NCBI GenBank assembly: GCA_003116855.1
Contig: BEWT01000015.1
Coordinates: 1 to 64,000, forward strand
DNA from: Desulfurococcaceae archaeon AG1
GTDB lineage: Archaea; Thermoproteota; Thermoprotei_A; Sulfolobales; AG1
DNA length: 64,000 bases
Direction: 5' to 3'
Made by a program: the position numbers and the translations under genes. How positions within the stretch are numbered: position 1 is the first letter of the stretch; every line of letters begins with the position of its first letter. This document shows, in pieces, positions 36,329 through 44,495 of the stretch. The notes beneath the pieces are model-generated. The model made no database searches and was not told where the DNA came from. It worked only from the letters and a program-made list of their open reading frames with translations.

Positions 36329-36520
36329 GATAATCTCCGAACATATGTTCGTTTACAGTCTTATAAATAAAGGCTTCATCGCTAAAGAATAAAAACCAGG
36401 TTATACAAGATTAGGAAAACCCTTGAATCTCTCCCAATCCTATAGTAGATCTTCACTATACGTATTTATCTCTGATTATGGTATAGCCTAGTACTTTAGA
36501 TGGTTGGATGGATTTTAGAA

Positions 36521-36873
36521 TACGGGGTTCGGGTTTCATTGCGGTTGATATTGCTTGATACCAGCCGCTCTTCCCTTGGCTTCATAGGCCTCAGAACCCC
36601 TTTCATCGGGGCCCATATCATTGGCCTCCACCCATTTGGGGTGACCCCAACCCACAGCTCCCCTTCATAGCATTGCTCTGGTTCATTGCTGTGGGGAAAC
36701 CCCCACATCCTGGGCTTTTTTCTTTAACCCGCCCCTCGGGTCTCTATCTCTACCCTCATTGTTGAGCGGCATCCTCATAGAATAACAGGGCTTATACTAT
36801 GTTCCATTATTGCAGAACTACGGGTTTAATATCGATCCTTATAAACCACCATGAAATCCGAACAGCTGGCCAT
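36521..36873 (-). repeat. MITE-like repeat, copy B
   Basis: The most complete copy with both ends. On the minus strand the left end begins GCCAGCTGTTCGGATTTCAT (36870 downward), followed by the TATA-like GGTTTATAAGG, micro-ORF ATG 36759 to TAA 36724 (MRVEIETRGAG), the GAGGGGCGGG block, and the second frame with YEGELWVGVTPNGWRP and GVLRPMKPREERLV. The right end, GGGGTTCGGGTTTCATTGCGG on the plus strand at 36524-36544, is an imperfect inverted copy of the left end. It lies between the symporter operon and threonine dehydratase. Confidence 0.88.
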
Positions 36874-36916
36874 GGCTATGCATGGATATTAGGAGCTTGT
36901 TCCTATTCATCCCGGT

Positions 36917-36920
36917 GAGA
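36917..36920 (+). promoter_or_regulatory. Shine-Dalgarno-like GGTGA in front of a CTG
   Basis: CCCGGTGAGATTCTGG places GGTGA a few bases ahead of the CTG at 36923. GGTGA is complementary to the conserved anti-Shine-Dalgarno TCACC of archaeal 16S rRNA. It supports initiation at this CTG and not at the internal GTG. Confidence 0.45.
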
Positions 36921-36922
36921 TT

Positions 36923-37882
36923 CTGGTTTCCTTCAACCTGCGGGATGTTTATAGGGCTAGGGGTGTGATCAGCAAGTATGTGGTTAGAACACCACTGAGG
37001 TATTCGAGAAGGCTTTCAAGGCTCTTCGGGTTTGATGTTTATCTAAAGCTTGAGAGTACCCAGATCACGAGATCCTTCAAAGTGAGAGGAGGGATTCATT
37101 ATATGAGTGTAATGGGTGATGAGGCTATTAAGAGAGGTGTTATCACAGCGTCTATGGGTAATCATGCCCAGTCTGTTGCCTATGCATCGCTTGTCTTTGG
37201 AGCTAGATCCACTATAGTTATGCCCCACGGTGTTTCGAGGGTGAAGGTAGAGGCTCTCAGGGATCTCGGGGCTGAGGTGATCTTCCACGGCAGGATCTTT
37301 GAAGAGGCTAGGGAGTATGCTGAGAAGCTAGCCATGGATAAAGGAATGCTGTATATCCATCCAGTGAACGAGATCCTACTCTACCCAGGAGTTGCTACAA
37401 TGCATCTCGAGAACATAGAGGATCTCCCCGACGTTGACGTTATAATAAACCCCATAGGAGGAGGCTCGGGTGCTAGCGGTGCTGTAGTTGTCGCTAAGAG
37501 TGTCGACCCTAACATAAAGGTGATAGGCGTCCAGGCCGAGGGTGCTCAGAGCTTTTACCAATCATGGTTACAGAAGAGACTAGTAAGTACTGGAAAAGCA
37601 GATACTATAGCTGAGGGCATAGCTACCTCAAGAGCCTATGAGCTGCCATTCACAATACTGAGGGATAGGATAGACGATATAGTGCTTGTAAGCGATAACG
37701 AGATCATCAGGGCCGTAAAGATCCTGGCAGAAGTTGAGGGCGTGATCGCTGAGCCAGCGGGAGCTGCAGCACTTGCAGCTGCAGCAAAGCTCGGATCTAA
37801 TTTAGCTAACAAGAAAGTCATAGTCATGGTCACTGGAGGGAATATAGATCCCGAAGCCCTGGCTAAATATATACAGGCTTAG
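36923..37882 (+). CDS. threonine dehydratase (catabolic type)
   Basis: PLP fold-type II enzyme converting threonine (or serine) to 2-oxobutyrate (pyruvate) and ammonia. RSFKVRGG holds the PLP lysine; GNHAQSVAYASLVFGA, GGGSGASG and a terminal VTGGNID segment fit. No C-terminal ACT domain, so it is the unregulated short type. The first GTG (36965) would remove LRDVYRARG, a conserved N-terminal helix. Reading from CTG at 36923 gives MVSFNLRDVYRARGVISKY, a typical start, with a Shine-Dalgarno-like GGTGA ahead. Coordinates use this CTG; the lower bound is 36965. Confidence 0.88.
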   Translation: MVSFNLRDVYRARGVISKYVVRTPLRYSRRLSRLFGFDVYLKLESTQITRSFKVRGGIHYMSVMGDEAIKRGVITASMGNHAQSVAYASLVFGARSTIVMPHGVSRVKVEALRDLGAEVIFHGRIFEEAREYAEKLAMDKGMLYIHPVNEILLYPGVATMHLENIEDLPDVDVIINPIGGGSGASGAVVVAKSVDPNIKVIGVQAEGAQSFYQSWLQKRLVSTGKADTIAEGIATSRAYELPFTILRDRIDDIVLVSDNEIIRAVKILAEVEGVIAEPAGAAALAAAAKLGSNLANKKVIVMVTGGNIDPEALAKYIQA

Positions 37883-38012
37883 AGATCTAGGCCCTAATAA
37901 CTAGATCGATCTAGAAGTAACTTATCAACAAGCAAAATATCGCGGATATATTCAAAAACAAAAAATTATTATAATATAGCAGGAGGATCACAGTTAATAT
38001 TACGTAAGGCTT
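37883..38012. other. short AT-rich gap between convergent genes
   Basis: 130 bases, with A/T runs that could terminate transcription from both sides. Nothing else seen. Confidence 0.35.
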
Positions 38013-38627
38013 TCAGCTCTGACCTCGGCTTTTAGCAAACATCTCTATAATCTCGTCGACAGTCATTATTTTTGCATTATAGATCTTCTCCAGATATTTC
38101 AATCCCTCTTCGTGATCCTCTTGTGTAAAGGATTCAACACCATCCTTTGCCACGATTATCTTGTAGCCTCTGAAAAATGCGTCTGCAGCCGTATGTCTGA
38201 CACAGATGTTTGTGTGTAAACCGCCTAGAATAACTGTTTTCACACCCTCACCGTTATAGAGGCTTCTTAAAAGCGGATCCAAGCCTGTCTCGTAGAAGCA
38301 GCTGTAAACCCTCTTCTCCACAACGAGATCCTTATCCGTTGGTTTAAGCTCTGGAATAACCTCGGCACCTTTGGTGCCCTTTATCGCATGTTCTCCCCAG
38401 CGGTTAACAACCTCGAAATCGAATGGATAGTGGGCATCATTGCAATAGATCACAGGAACACCATATGCGCGGGCTGCCTCGATAAGCTTTTTAAGGTTGG
38501 GGATTATCCGTTGTGCTCTTTCACATTTTAAGGCTCCTGTAACGAAGTCGTTGAGCATATCGATCACTATTACGCTCATCCTTTCTGACATACTTTTGGG
38601 AGTCAAGGGATCCCCCATAACGAACAT
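38013..38627 (-). CDS. isochorismatase-family hydrolase, probable nicotinamidase
   Basis: 204 residues. Catalytic triad of the cysteine-hydrolase fold: D23 in VIDMLNDF, K105 in VVEKRVYSCF, C142 in NICVRHTAADAFFRGY, with the cis-peptide segment GGLHTN just before the Cys. WGEHAIKGTKGAEV is a conserved substrate-pocket segment. Nicotinamidase (nicotinamide to nicotinate) is the common archaeal role; other amidases in the family share these motifs. Several Met codons lie in the first 17 residues, so the start may be later. Confidence 0.87.
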   Translation of the reverse strand: MFVMGDPLTPKSMSERMSVIVIDMLNDFVTGALKCERAQRIIPNLKKLIEAARAYGVPVIYCNDAHYPFDFEVVNRWGEHAIKGTKGAEVIPELKPTDKDLVVEKRVYSCFYETGLDPLLRSLYNGEGVKTVILGGLHTNICVRHTAADAFFRGYKIIVAKDGVESFTQEDHEEGLKYLEKIYNAKIMTVDEIIEMFAKSRGQS

Positions 38628-38813
38628 GTGTTCGCCACTTATAAATTTACATGCAACGCATTCTCAGCCAATAGAAACAGGTTTGTTTGCTATGCTTAAC
38701 AAATAATAGGTCATGTAAACTTATAATAGGAATAAGGATCCTCTGTAAATCCTATTACTCAATGCCCAGAGCGTGTTTGTGTGTAAAAACCCGGCTGGGA
38801 TCCCATATAACCA

Positions 38814-39608
38814 CTATAGATCCATTATGAAGCTCTCTGGCCCACATCTATACCAGCAGAGTTTCTCGGCTAGCAAGGCTGTTTTGCCTATAACTATTAG
38901 TGAGGGGTTTTTAAAATCATGCCTAGCCATGTTTTCTGGTAGTTTTTCCAGCAATGTTACTAGGGTTCTCTGTTCATCTGTTGTTCCTTTCTCTATTACC
39001 GCTGCTGGTGTGTTGGGATCTATTCCGCTGGCTAGTAGTTCCCTCACTATCTCTCCTACTCTCGTCACACCCATGAGGATCACTAGTGTGTCGACAACCC
39101 TGGCTATTGCTGCTAGGTCTATGTTTCTCTCCTTACCCTCAGCCTCTCTTCCCGGGACTATGGCTACCGATGATGAGATCCTTCTATGGGTTATTGGTAT
39201 GCCCGCATAGGCCGGCACAGCATAGATCGATGATACTCCTGGCACTACTTCGTAGCACACACCGCTTTCTCTGAGGATCTCCATCTCCTCACCGCCTCTT
39301 CCAAAGACTATTGGGTCTCCTCCCTTGAGCCTCACAACGATCTCTCCCTTCATGGCTCTCTCCACCATGATCCTGTTGATCTCTTCCTGCGTATACTCAT
39401 GTCTCCCAGGCTCTTTACCAACATGGATTATCTCGCACCCCGGTTTGGCATAGCTGAGGAGTTCTTTGGGTACGAGTCTGTCAACAAGGATCACGTCGGC
39501 TATCGATATAACCCTTAACCCCTTGAGGGTTATTAGCCCTGGATCTCCTGGTCCAGCCCCAACCAGGTATACCATACCACTAGATCTGCATCCTCGATTC
39601 TCGGTCAA
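38814..39608 (-). CDS. cobA: uroporphyrinogen-III C-methyltransferase
   Basis: 264 residues. SAM-dependent methylation of uroporphyrinogen III at C2 and C7 to precorrin-2, at the branch toward siroheme, alternative heme and B12. VGAGPGDPGLITLKGL near the N-terminus, LKGGDPIVFGRGGEE, and VPGVSSIYAVPAYAGIPITHR are the family's SAM loops. Four bases after hemC in a same-strand set. No dehydrogenase/chelatase domain is attached. Confidence 0.94.
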   Translation of the reverse strand: MTENRGCRSSGMVYLVGAGPGDPGLITLKGLRVISIADVILVDRLVPKELLSYAKPGCEIIHVGKEPGRHEYTQEEINRIMVERAMKGEIVVRLKGGDPIVFGRGGEEMEILRESGVCYEVVPGVSSIYAVPAYAGIPITHRRISSSVAIVPGREAEGKERNIDLAAIARVVDTLVILMGVTRVGEIVRELLASGIDPNTPAAVIEKGTTDEQRTLVTLLEKLPENMARHDFKNPSLIVIGKTALLAEKLCWYRCGPESFIMDL

Positions 39609-39611
39609 ACC

Positions 39612-40541
39612 CTATTCTTCCTCCGACCCCCCGCTAGCCTTTCTGGACCACTCCTCAACCAGCTCTAAGCCTCCTTCTCTCTCAAACCTCTTAAAGATCT
39701 TGTTAACGATCTCGTCAACGCCGAGTCCTTGGTACCTCTCCTCAAAATAGATCCTAGAGATATAGTCCGGCGATACAAGCGAGACTATAACCGTGATCCC
39801 GTTATCGCCAGCCTCTGCGGTAACTCCTACTGGCGCTCTACACCCAGCTTTAAGAGCGCTTATGAAGCCCCTCTCTATAGAGGTCTCGATCCTCGAGATA
39901 GGATCATCGATCATGGAGGCAATCTTGGCAGCCTCTGATCCCTTTCTAGCAACAACTGCTAGAGCCCCCTGCCCAGCCTGGGGTGTGATTATATATGGGC
40001 TTAGAGGCTCGTAGTCATTATAACCTATCCTCTGAAGCCCAGCCTCTGCTAGCACTACCGCGTCCACCTCAACCCCGATCTTCCTTATCCTCGTATCTAT
40101 ATTCCCCCTAATCGCCTTAACGTTAAGATCTTTTCTATGGTATAGTATATGCGATGCTCTCCTAAGACTCCCAGTACCTATGATAGCCCCGCTATGTATA
40201 GCTTCTAGAGAGCCATGGCTCTTGGGGATTATCGCATCTCTTCTAGATCTTCTTCTAGGTATTGCAGCTATAACAAGATCTTCAGGTGTTTTTGTTGGAT
40301 AGTCCTTGAGGGAGTGAATGGCAAGATCTATTGAGCCTTTCATGAGCTCGATATCGATCTCCTTGGTGAAGATACCTGGCGATCCGATCTCTCTTATGCT
40401 GCTCTTCATAATATCACCTTTGGTTTTTATTCTCACCACCTCGAACTCGATCTCCGGGAAGATCTTTTTAATCTCCTCGATAACCTCTAGGGTTTGTCTA
40501 ACTGCCAGTAAGCTACCCCTGGTTCCGACTCTTAGTTTCAA
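39612..40541 (-). CDS. hemC: hydroxymethylbilane synthase
   Basis: 309 residues. Polymerises four porphobilinogen units on a dipyrromethane cofactor. The cofactor Cys is in LKAGCRAPVGV; other marks are VGTRGSLLAVRQT, IHSLKDYPT and RRRSRRDAI. Overlaps hemL by four bases, so translation is coupled. hemD (uroporphyrinogen-III synthase) is not recognised in the window. Confidence 0.95.
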   Translation of the reverse strand: MKLRVGTRGSLLAVRQTLEVIEEIKKIFPEIEFEVVRIKTKGDIMKSSIREIGSPGIFTKEIDIELMKGSIDLAIHSLKDYPTKTPEDLVIAAIPRRRSRRDAIIPKSHGSLEAIHSGAIIGTGSLRRASHILYHRKDLNVKAIRGNIDTRIRKIGVEVDAVVLAEAGLQRIGYNDYEPLSPYIITPQAGQGALAVVARKGSEAAKIASMIDDPISRIETSIERGFISALKAGCRAPVGVTAEAGDNGITVIVSLVSPDYISRIYFEERYQGLGVDEIVNKIFKRFEREGGLELVEEWSRKASGGSEEE

Positions 40542-41827
40542 GAGATCCTCCCCAGAGCCTCTCTAACAGCCTCAAGGGTGATCGAGAGATCCTCGTCTGT
40601 ATGTGCGTATGAGGGGAACCAGGCTTCGAGCTGGGATGGTGGTATGAAAACCCCTCTTTTCATCAACTCTAGGTGGAACTCGCTGTAGAGCTTCGTATTG
40701 CTTTTCACAGCATCGCTATAGTTCCTCACAGGCCCTCTCGTCATGAAGATCTGGAGCATTCCTTCAAACCTATTAACATGGGCATTAATACCTCTCCCAC
40801 TGATCACTCTCCCAGCCTCTTCCTCAATCTCGGAAGCGATCTTCCTAAGCCTACTATAGATCTTACTACCCTCCCTCTCCACAGCATCGAGGGTCGCTAT
40901 AGCAGCAGCAACAGAGACAGGGTTTCCGCTATATGTTCCAGCCTGGTATACAGGGCCTGATGGTGCTATAAGCTCCATGATCCTTTTTCCGCCTGCATAT
41001 GCTGCTATGGGGAAGCCTGAGCCTAGGGCTTTTCCTATTGTTATTAGATCGGCTTTTATCCCGAAATACTCCTGGGCTCCTCCGGGCGCTATTCTAAAGC
41101 CTGTTACGATCTCGTCGAATATTAATAGGCATCCGTAGGTGTTGCACAGCTCCCTAGCTGTTTTGAGGAACTCTGTGTCCGGCGGTACGAGCCCCATGTT
41201 AGCCGCAACAGGCTCGAGTATTATTGCTGCTACTGTGTCACCATGGATCCTCATTACTTTTTCAAGCCCCTCGGGATCGTTGTACTCTGTGACAAGGGTT
41301 TTTGCAGCTGCGTCTCTCAAAACACCTTTGTGGGAGGGTATCCCAGCAGCACCTGATCCTGGTGATACTAATACATAGTCGTGGGATCCGTGGAAACAGC
41401 CTCTGAATTTAACTATATATTCCCTCTCGGTATAGCCTCTTGCAAGCCTTATAGCACTCATAGTAGCCTCTGTACCTGTGTTGACAAGCCTGACCATCTC
41501 TATGTTCGGGATCATCTTGACCAGTTTTTCAGCAAGGATCACCTCGGCTTCCGTGGGCATTCCGTAGAGGACACCGTTCCAGAGGATCTCGGAGATCCTT
41601 TTGACAAGCCATTCGGGCGAGTGTCCGAAGAGATTTGCCCCATAACCCATCACATAGTCTATATAGCTGTTCCCGTCAACATCATATACCCTCGATCCCC
41701 TTGCCCTTGCTATGAATACTGGGTATGGTTTGAAAGCCCTTACCGGGCTGTTAACACCTCCCGGTATGAGCCTCAATGCCTTGTCATAAAGCTCTCTGCT
41801 CCTTCCTGTCCCAAGCATTTCTACCAT
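40538..41827 (-). CDS. hemL: glutamate-1-semialdehyde 2,1-aminomutase
   Basis: 429 residues, PLP fold-type I. Makes 5-aminolevulinate from glutamate-1-semialdehyde. PLP lysine in TIGKALGSGFP, Asp in LIFDEIVTGFR, and N-terminal GGVNSPVRAF are diagnostic. Implies the C5 route from glutamyl-tRNA, although hemA is not in the window. Overlaps hemC. Confidence 0.96.
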   Translation of the reverse strand: MVEMLGTGRSRELYDKALRLIPGGVNSPVRAFKPYPVFIARARGSRVYDVDGNSYIDYVMGYGANLFGHSPEWLVKRISEILWNGVLYGMPTEAEVILAEKLVKMIPNIEMVRLVNTGTEATMSAIRLARGYTEREYIVKFRGCFHGSHDYVLVSPGSGAAGIPSHKGVLRDAAAKTLVTEYNDPEGLEKVMRIHGDTVAAIILEPVAANMGLVPPDTEFLKTARELCNTYGCLLIFDEIVTGFRIAPGGAQEYFGIKADLITIGKALGSGFPIAAYAGGKRIMELIAPSGPVYQAGTYSGNPVSVAAAIATLDAVEREGSKIYSRLRKIASEIEEEAGRVISGRGINAHVNRFEGMLQIFMTRGPVRNYSDAVKSNTKLYSEFHLELMKRGVFIPPSQLEAWFPSYAHTDEDLSITLEAVREALGRIS

Positions 41828-41831
41828 TGAA

Positions 41832-42836
41832 TCATCTCCCCAGAAGCTCTGGGATCTTGTATGCGTAGTATGTTATTATTATATCAGCCCCAGCCCTCTT
41901 AATAGCTGTGAGGGCTTCGAGGATCGCTTGATTCTCCGATATATAGCCGCTCATAGCTGCAGCCTTGATCATTAGATACTCACCACTAACGCTATATACG
42001 GCTAAGGGGATCTCTGGGAAGTTATCCTTAATAAGCCTTACTATGTCTAGATACCAGAGCCCTGGTTTAACCATAACTATATCAGCGCCCTCCGCTATAT
42101 CCATCTCAACCTCTTTCAAGGCTTCCCAGGAGTTCCTGGGATCCATTTGATAGCCCCTCCTATCACCGAACTGGGGTTTTGATGAGGCTGCTAGCCTGAA
42201 TGGTCCGTATAACGATGATGCATATTTTGCTGAGTATGACATTATAGCTATGTCGCTGAACCCCTCAGAGTCTAGGGCTTCTCTTATAGCGCCTACCTGT
42301 CCATCCATCATTGCTGATGGTGCTACTATATCTGCACCTGCTTCTGCATGGCTTACAGCGATCCTCGAGAGGATCTTTATGCTCTCATCGTTATCGACAA
42401 CATATCCAGAGCCTTTCTTAACAATTATTCCGCAGTGGCCGTGATCTGTGTAGGAGCATACACATACATCTGTAGCTATGAGCACCTCATCGCCATACTC
42501 CCTCCTAATATTCCTAAGCGCTCTCTGCACAGGACCCTCGTTATTATAGGCCCTCTTAGCCATGGGATCTTTCTCTGAGGGGACGCCGAAGACAAGGATA
42601 CTCTTGATCCCGGCTTCTAGGAGTTCTCCAACAAACTTCACAACACCTTCTACAGAGTATCTATACTGATCCGGCATGGATTCGATAGCCACTCTATCCC
42701 CACTAATCCCCTCGTCAACAAATACTGGCTGTACTAGAGCTTCTATAGAAAGCCTCGACTGGGATACAAGATCCCTGATCCCCTGTGTCCTCCTAAGCCT
42801 CCTAGGCCTTATGACGGGATATCTATAGATCCCCAT
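41832..42836 (-). CDS. hemB: porphobilinogen synthase
   Basis: About 334 residues from MGIYRYPVIRPRRLRR. Condenses two 5-aminolevulinates. Zn-binding cysteines lie in TDVCVCSYTDHGHCG (metal-dependent class), and the catalytic lysines in YSAKYASSLYGPFR and IVMVKPGLWYLDIV. A longer frame starting at 42902 would add 22 residues without family support. First gene of hemB-hemL-hemC-cobA. Confidence 0.95.
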   Translation of the reverse strand: MGIYRYPVIRPRRLRRTQGIRDLVSQSRLSIEALVQPVFVDEGISGDRVAIESMPDQYRYSVEGVVKFVGELLEAGIKSILVFGVPSEKDPMAKRAYNNEGPVQRALRNIRREYGDEVLIATDVCVCSYTDHGHCGIIVKKGSGYVVDNDESIKILSRIAVSHAEAGADIVAPSAMMDGQVGAIREALDSEGFSDIAIMSYSAKYASSLYGPFRLAASSKPQFGDRRGYQMDPRNSWEALKEVEMDIAEGADIVMVKPGLWYLDIVRLIKDNFPEIPLAVYSVSGEYLMIKAAAMSGYISENQAILEALTAIKRAGADIIITYYAYKIPELLGR

Positions 42837-42902
42837 GATAAGCCCGATAGTGGGAGCCCTCAGCAGATTAAAAGGTTCTCTTAACCATAGATAGCTACTC
42901 AT

Positions 42903-43320
42903 GGGTACTGGGTTGCCGGTATCCTTATCATTAAAGTTAAGTCTTGTTTCTAGTATTCAGGTTTAATAGATCGCTGTCTAAGTGTTTCCCCAAGATCTCA
43001 ATATAGCTTGCAAGCATGTTTCATATCCTATTCGTTTAATGCATCATCCGTCTTTTTCCTCGTACCTGACACCTGTGTTTATGCGCTTTAGCCCTGTTTA
43101 GGGAGATAGGATCTAGATGTTTAGGGTTTGGACTAGCGTCCTGGAGATCTGAAAGAACGTTTAAAGGCCTATTGACATGTGGTTCCTGCTTTCTATCTTT
43201 ACCAAGCATCCAGTCATTCTTACTAAGCCTTTGTCTAAGAGATCCGGCGTTTCTTCCAAATGCTTAGGTATTACAGATCTTGAGCTTATGCATTATAAGA
43301 CCTATAGGATCTAGTAGGAG
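42903..43320. other. intergenic region upstream of hemB
   Basis: About 418 bases without a supported gene; T-rich, and divergent promoters for hemB and the Lrp-like gene must lie in or beside it. A repeat-end fragment begins right after, at 43321. Confidence 0.4.
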
Positions 43321-43361
43321 GGTTGATATGATCATTATAAACCTTCATGATATCTGAAATG
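43321..43361 (-). repeat. isolated terminal fragment of the MITE-like repeat
   Basis: On the minus strand, ATTTCAGATATCATGAAGG then TTTATAATGATCATATCAACC matches the left end of copies A and B with scattered differences. No internal part follows, so it is a lone end. It lies 50 bases ahead of the Lrp-like gene and its TATA box. Confidence 0.5.
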
Positions 43362-43377
43362 GTTTGTGAAGGCGTAA

Positions 43378-43389
43378 GCTATAAAAAGG
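43378..43389 (+). promoter_or_regulatory. TATA-like element of the Lrp-type gene
   Basis: GCTATAAAAAGG centred about 26 bases ahead of the ATG at 43410, as in leaderless archaeal genes. Confidence 0.5.
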
Positions 43390-43409
43390 CTAGAAGAAAT
43401 AGATATGGG

Positions 43410-43664
43410 ATGATTTTCATGAGCAAGGCGATTGTTTTGATAAACACGGATGTAGGTGCTGAGGAGGAGGTATTTAACCAGCTATCAAAAATACCCAACG
43501 TTACCGAGGTCTATATAGTGTATGGTGTATACGATGTTGTTGCCATGGTTTCTGCAAAGTCTCAGGACGAGTTGAGAGAGATCATTGTTAGACATATAAG
43601 GAGAATGCCTAAGGTTAGATCTACGACAACCATGATGGTTGTTGAGGAGTCTAAGAAAGGGTAG
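43410..43664 (+). CDS. stand-alone Lrp/AsnC ligand-binding (RAM) domain protein
   Basis: About 84 residues covering just the effector-binding alpha-beta sandwich (AIVLINTDVGAEEEVFNQL, VYGVYDVVAMVSAKSQDEL) without a helix-turn-helix. Such SMRP-type proteins bind amino acids and may modulate full-length Lrp regulators. TATA spacing supports the start at 43410; ATG 43419 is an alternative, and an upstream frame from 43347 lacks family support. Confidence 0.82.
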   Translation: MIFMSKAIVLINTDVGAEEEVFNQLSKIPNVTEVYIVYGVYDVVAMVSAKSQDELREIIVRHIRRMPKVRSTTTMMVVEESKKG

Positions 43665-43735
43665 CGCCCCGCCTTATCCACTAGCTATAATTTAAATCTT
43701 TTCTCTCTAAACATAGTGTTCTTGGTGCTCTATGG

Positions 43736-44461
43736 TTAGCATAGTGAGTGTTCCTCAAAGATCCTTGCGATCTTCATGCCAGCCCTGCTTTTACATATAC
43801 CCCTTATAACCTCCTCGATAGGCGAGTCACCATCGAATATTGCTTTGAAAAACACTCCTGTCCTCCCCAGCTTATCCCTTCTGGTGAGAACTCTTACCCT
43901 CTCTGCAACTGTTTCTACAGAGATCCCCAGGATCCTGGCTACCTCTGCCTCATGACCGATCACGTCTCTCTCTATATGGCCTCTCTCTGTTGGTATTATG
44001 AGTCTTAGTCTCTTATTAACCCCTGGGACTCTCTGTCCGAGCAGTAGCTGATCCAGGCTGGCCATTCCGCCGAATTTGTAGAACTCATACTCTGTTGTTG
44101 AGGGTTTCCAGAGGTGTTTTGAGACAGAGATCTTGCCCTCTATATCGAGATATAGATAGAGCACGGGGGTTCTTGTGGGTGTTGCCATAATGATCTCTCC
44201 TCTATAGATCCTCCACTTTCTCTCTATGCATAGTCTGAGGATATTTGTGGGGATATCGTGTATAATCGCTATGTCAACGTCGCTCTCCTTATCAACATCG
44301 CCCCTAGCTATAGAGCCGTATGCATAGCCCTCTATACCGCATTCCTTAAGACCCTCGAGGATCTCTATCGCGATTTTCCTAAGCCTATCAAGGATCCTGA
44401 GTCTCTCTTCGTCATAAATCACCTCAGCAGTCTTTCCCCTGAGATCCACCTTGTCCCTCAA
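43736..44461 (-). CDS. nucleotidyltransferase-domain protein with C-terminal winged-helix-like region
   Basis: 241 residues. Polymerase-beta signature GYAYGSIARGDVDKESDVDIAI with the Asp pair DVD. The C-terminal half (VIGHEAEVARILGISVETVAERV) looks like a helix-turn-helix reading head. This resembles the archaeal predicted nucleotidyltransferases with an attached DNA-binding end. Substrate unknown. 34 bases from the flavoprotein gene, same strand. Confidence 0.8.
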   Translation of the reverse strand: MRDKVDLRGKTAEVIYDEERLRILDRLRKIAIEILEGLKECGIEGYAYGSIARGDVDKESDVDIAIIHDIPTNILRLCIERKWRIYRGEIIMATPTRTPVLYLYLDIEGKISVSKHLWKPSTTEYEFYKFGGMASLDQLLLGQRVPGVNKRLRLIIPTERGHIERDVIGHEAEVARILGISVETVAERVRVLTRRDKLGRTGVFFKAIFDGDSPIEEVIRGICKSRAGMKIARIFEEHSLC

Positions 44462-44495
44462 TTCCCCATAAATATGGTTACTCTGGGGATAAAAA

